Of a stretch of DNA of 64,000 nt, positions 63,268 to 64,000 are shown one piece after another. A model generated the notes under the pieces. That model did not search any database. It saw only the letters and a program-made list of their open reading frames with translations, and was not told the origin of the DNA. A program made the position numbers and the translations under genes. The stretch's first letter is position 1; the number at the start of each line of letters is the position of its first letter. This DNA is from a bacterium. Its GTDB lineage: Bacteria; Bdellovibrionota_G; JALEGL01. The stretch covers positions 248,001-312,000 of the forward strand of contig JALEGL010000014.1 of NCBI GenBank assembly GCA_022763185.1. Reading direction: 5' to 3'.

Positions 63268-64000
63268 ATGAAACAGGCAGCTTTAAGTTCTCCATATTTT
63301 AATACATGGACCTATTTAAAAATACTCAATAATTCAGGATGCATCAATCAACATGAAGACTGGTTGCTGTATGGGCTTGTAGTTAAGAACAATCAATACA
63401 CTATAATAAAATTGAGAAACCCAGTTAAAAACCAGGTTAAGTTGGAGCAGTATGAGGCTGTATTACCTTTTTTTATAAGGTATTATTCTAATGACGATTT
63501 TTCTCACGATAATTTTTGTATAAAGTATGTTCAAGAACATATAAAAACAAGCTACTATCCAAAAGTTCAAGTTTGTTTACCCTATGTGCCGATAGCCGAG
63601 GATAAGTTTATTCAACGCAATAAAACCTTAAGTGTTAATAAAGTATATGAATCTTTATTGCTTTGGGCAGAGCAAAAAAAATACAGTTCAGTGCATGTCA
63701 CATTACCTTCAAAAAAGGATTATGAAACTTTAAAAAGTTTAGGGTTCTTTAGTTCAAAAAAACAACTGTGTTACTGGTATAATAAAAATTATCAAGCCTT
63801 TGAAGGTTTTTTAGCGGCATTAAAGTCTAAGTATCGTTGTCAGATTAAAAAAGAACGCAGTCATATTCATCAAAAAGGCTATCAAAAACAAACTCTGACT
63901 GGGGACACTATTAAAAAATTGCACATTGATTGTTTTTGGCACTTGTTTAAATTGACCCATCACAGAAAACAATGGATCATGTCAAAATTAAACAAAAACT
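63268..64000 (+). CDS. FemAB/GNAT-like peptidyl or aminoacyl transferase, partial
   Basis: From an ATG at 63268 a frame stays open to the window end (244 residues seen). AAGGAG lies 11 bases before it. The visible part matches the FemAB-like acetyltransferase family often labelled peptidoglycan biosynthesis (PF04339 type): YSSVHVTLPSKKDYETLKSLGF, CYWYNKNYQAFEGFLAALKS, QIKKERSHIHQKGY, and a WHLFKLTHHRKQW stretch. It is divergent from the kinase/ligase operon and may use its product. The 3' end lies outside the window. Confidence 0.7.
   Translation, partial: MKQAALSSPYFNTWTYLKILNNSGCINQHEDWLLYGLVVKNNQYTIIKLRNPVKNQVKLEQYEAVLPFFIRYYSNDDFSHDNFCIKYVQEHIKTSYYPKVQVCLPYVPIAEDKFIQRNKTLSVNKVYESLLLWAEQKKYSSVHVTLPSKKDYETLKSLGFFSSKKQLCYWYNKNYQAFEGFLAALKSKYRCQIKKERSHIHQKGYQKQTLTGDTIKKLHIDCFWHLFKLTHHRKQWIMSKLNKN

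Overview
The window comes from an AT-rich Gram-negative bacterium. Evidence for an outer membrane is two TolC-type channels, an OmpW/OmpA-like barrel, lipoproteins with lipoboxes, and RND and MacAB-like pumps. Several carriers belong to families that usually run on sodium (NSS, NhaC, concentrative nucleoside transporter), which would suit a marine or brackish habitat. I cannot name the species. A eukaryotic-type Ser/Thr kinase and the overall gene mix fit a delta-proteobacterial or Bdellovibrionota-like lineage, but this is only a guess. No tRNA, rRNA, CRISPR array, intact insertion sequence or prophage was seen.

Layout. 1-10 kb is a cell-surface polysaccharide locus: an ABC-2 exporter pair, a two-domain glycosyltransferase, a TupA-like ATP-grasp protein, and the WbpA/B/E/D route to a diacetylated diamino-uronic acid plus a UDP-glucuronate decarboxylase. 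10-14.3 kb is a TolC/adaptor/MacB-like tripartite exporter. 14.4-21.8 kb holds galE, a WecA/MraY-type sugar-phosphate transferase, an AI-2E permease, a LysR regulator, an EamA transporter, aminopeptidase P and a methyltransferase. 22.3-28.2 kb is a complete SUF iron-sulfur operon (rrf2-sufB-sufC-sufD-sufS-sufT fusion) with a candidate operator in front. 28.3-36 kb has a membrane-anchored Ser/Thr kinase, a tiny J-protein, scattered glycosyltransferases, an unknown helix-hairpin-helix protein in its own transcription unit and a PIF1-like helicase. 34.8-39.4 kb is a TolC-RND pair without an adaptor. 39.4-45 kb has malic enzyme, a membrane-anchored glutamate-synthase-like flavoprotein and an OPT transporter. 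44.8-45.5 kb is a decayed HipBA toxin-antitoxin pair. 45.5-52.7 kb holds an SLC12-like transporter, Ppx/GppA, an MFS carrier, a barrel protein and an NSS transporter with a 29-residue partner. 52.7-56.6 kb looks like a purine-nucleoside salvage module. 56.7-57.3 kb is a solitary rpsD. 57.4-63.1 kb is a tight five-gene operon: atypical aspartokinase-like, PurD-like ATP-grasp, alanine racemase, NhaC and DedA. A FemAB-like gene runs divergently off the right edge.

The most promising candidate for an undescribed system is that right-end operon, which pairs two divergent amino-acid-activating enzymes with a racemase and membrane carriers. A second genome-level observation is that several genes have sigma70-like promoters placed so that the predicted transcript starts at or within a few bases of the start codon, which suggests leaderless mRNAs. 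Family assignments rest on motifs read by eye; no database search was run.
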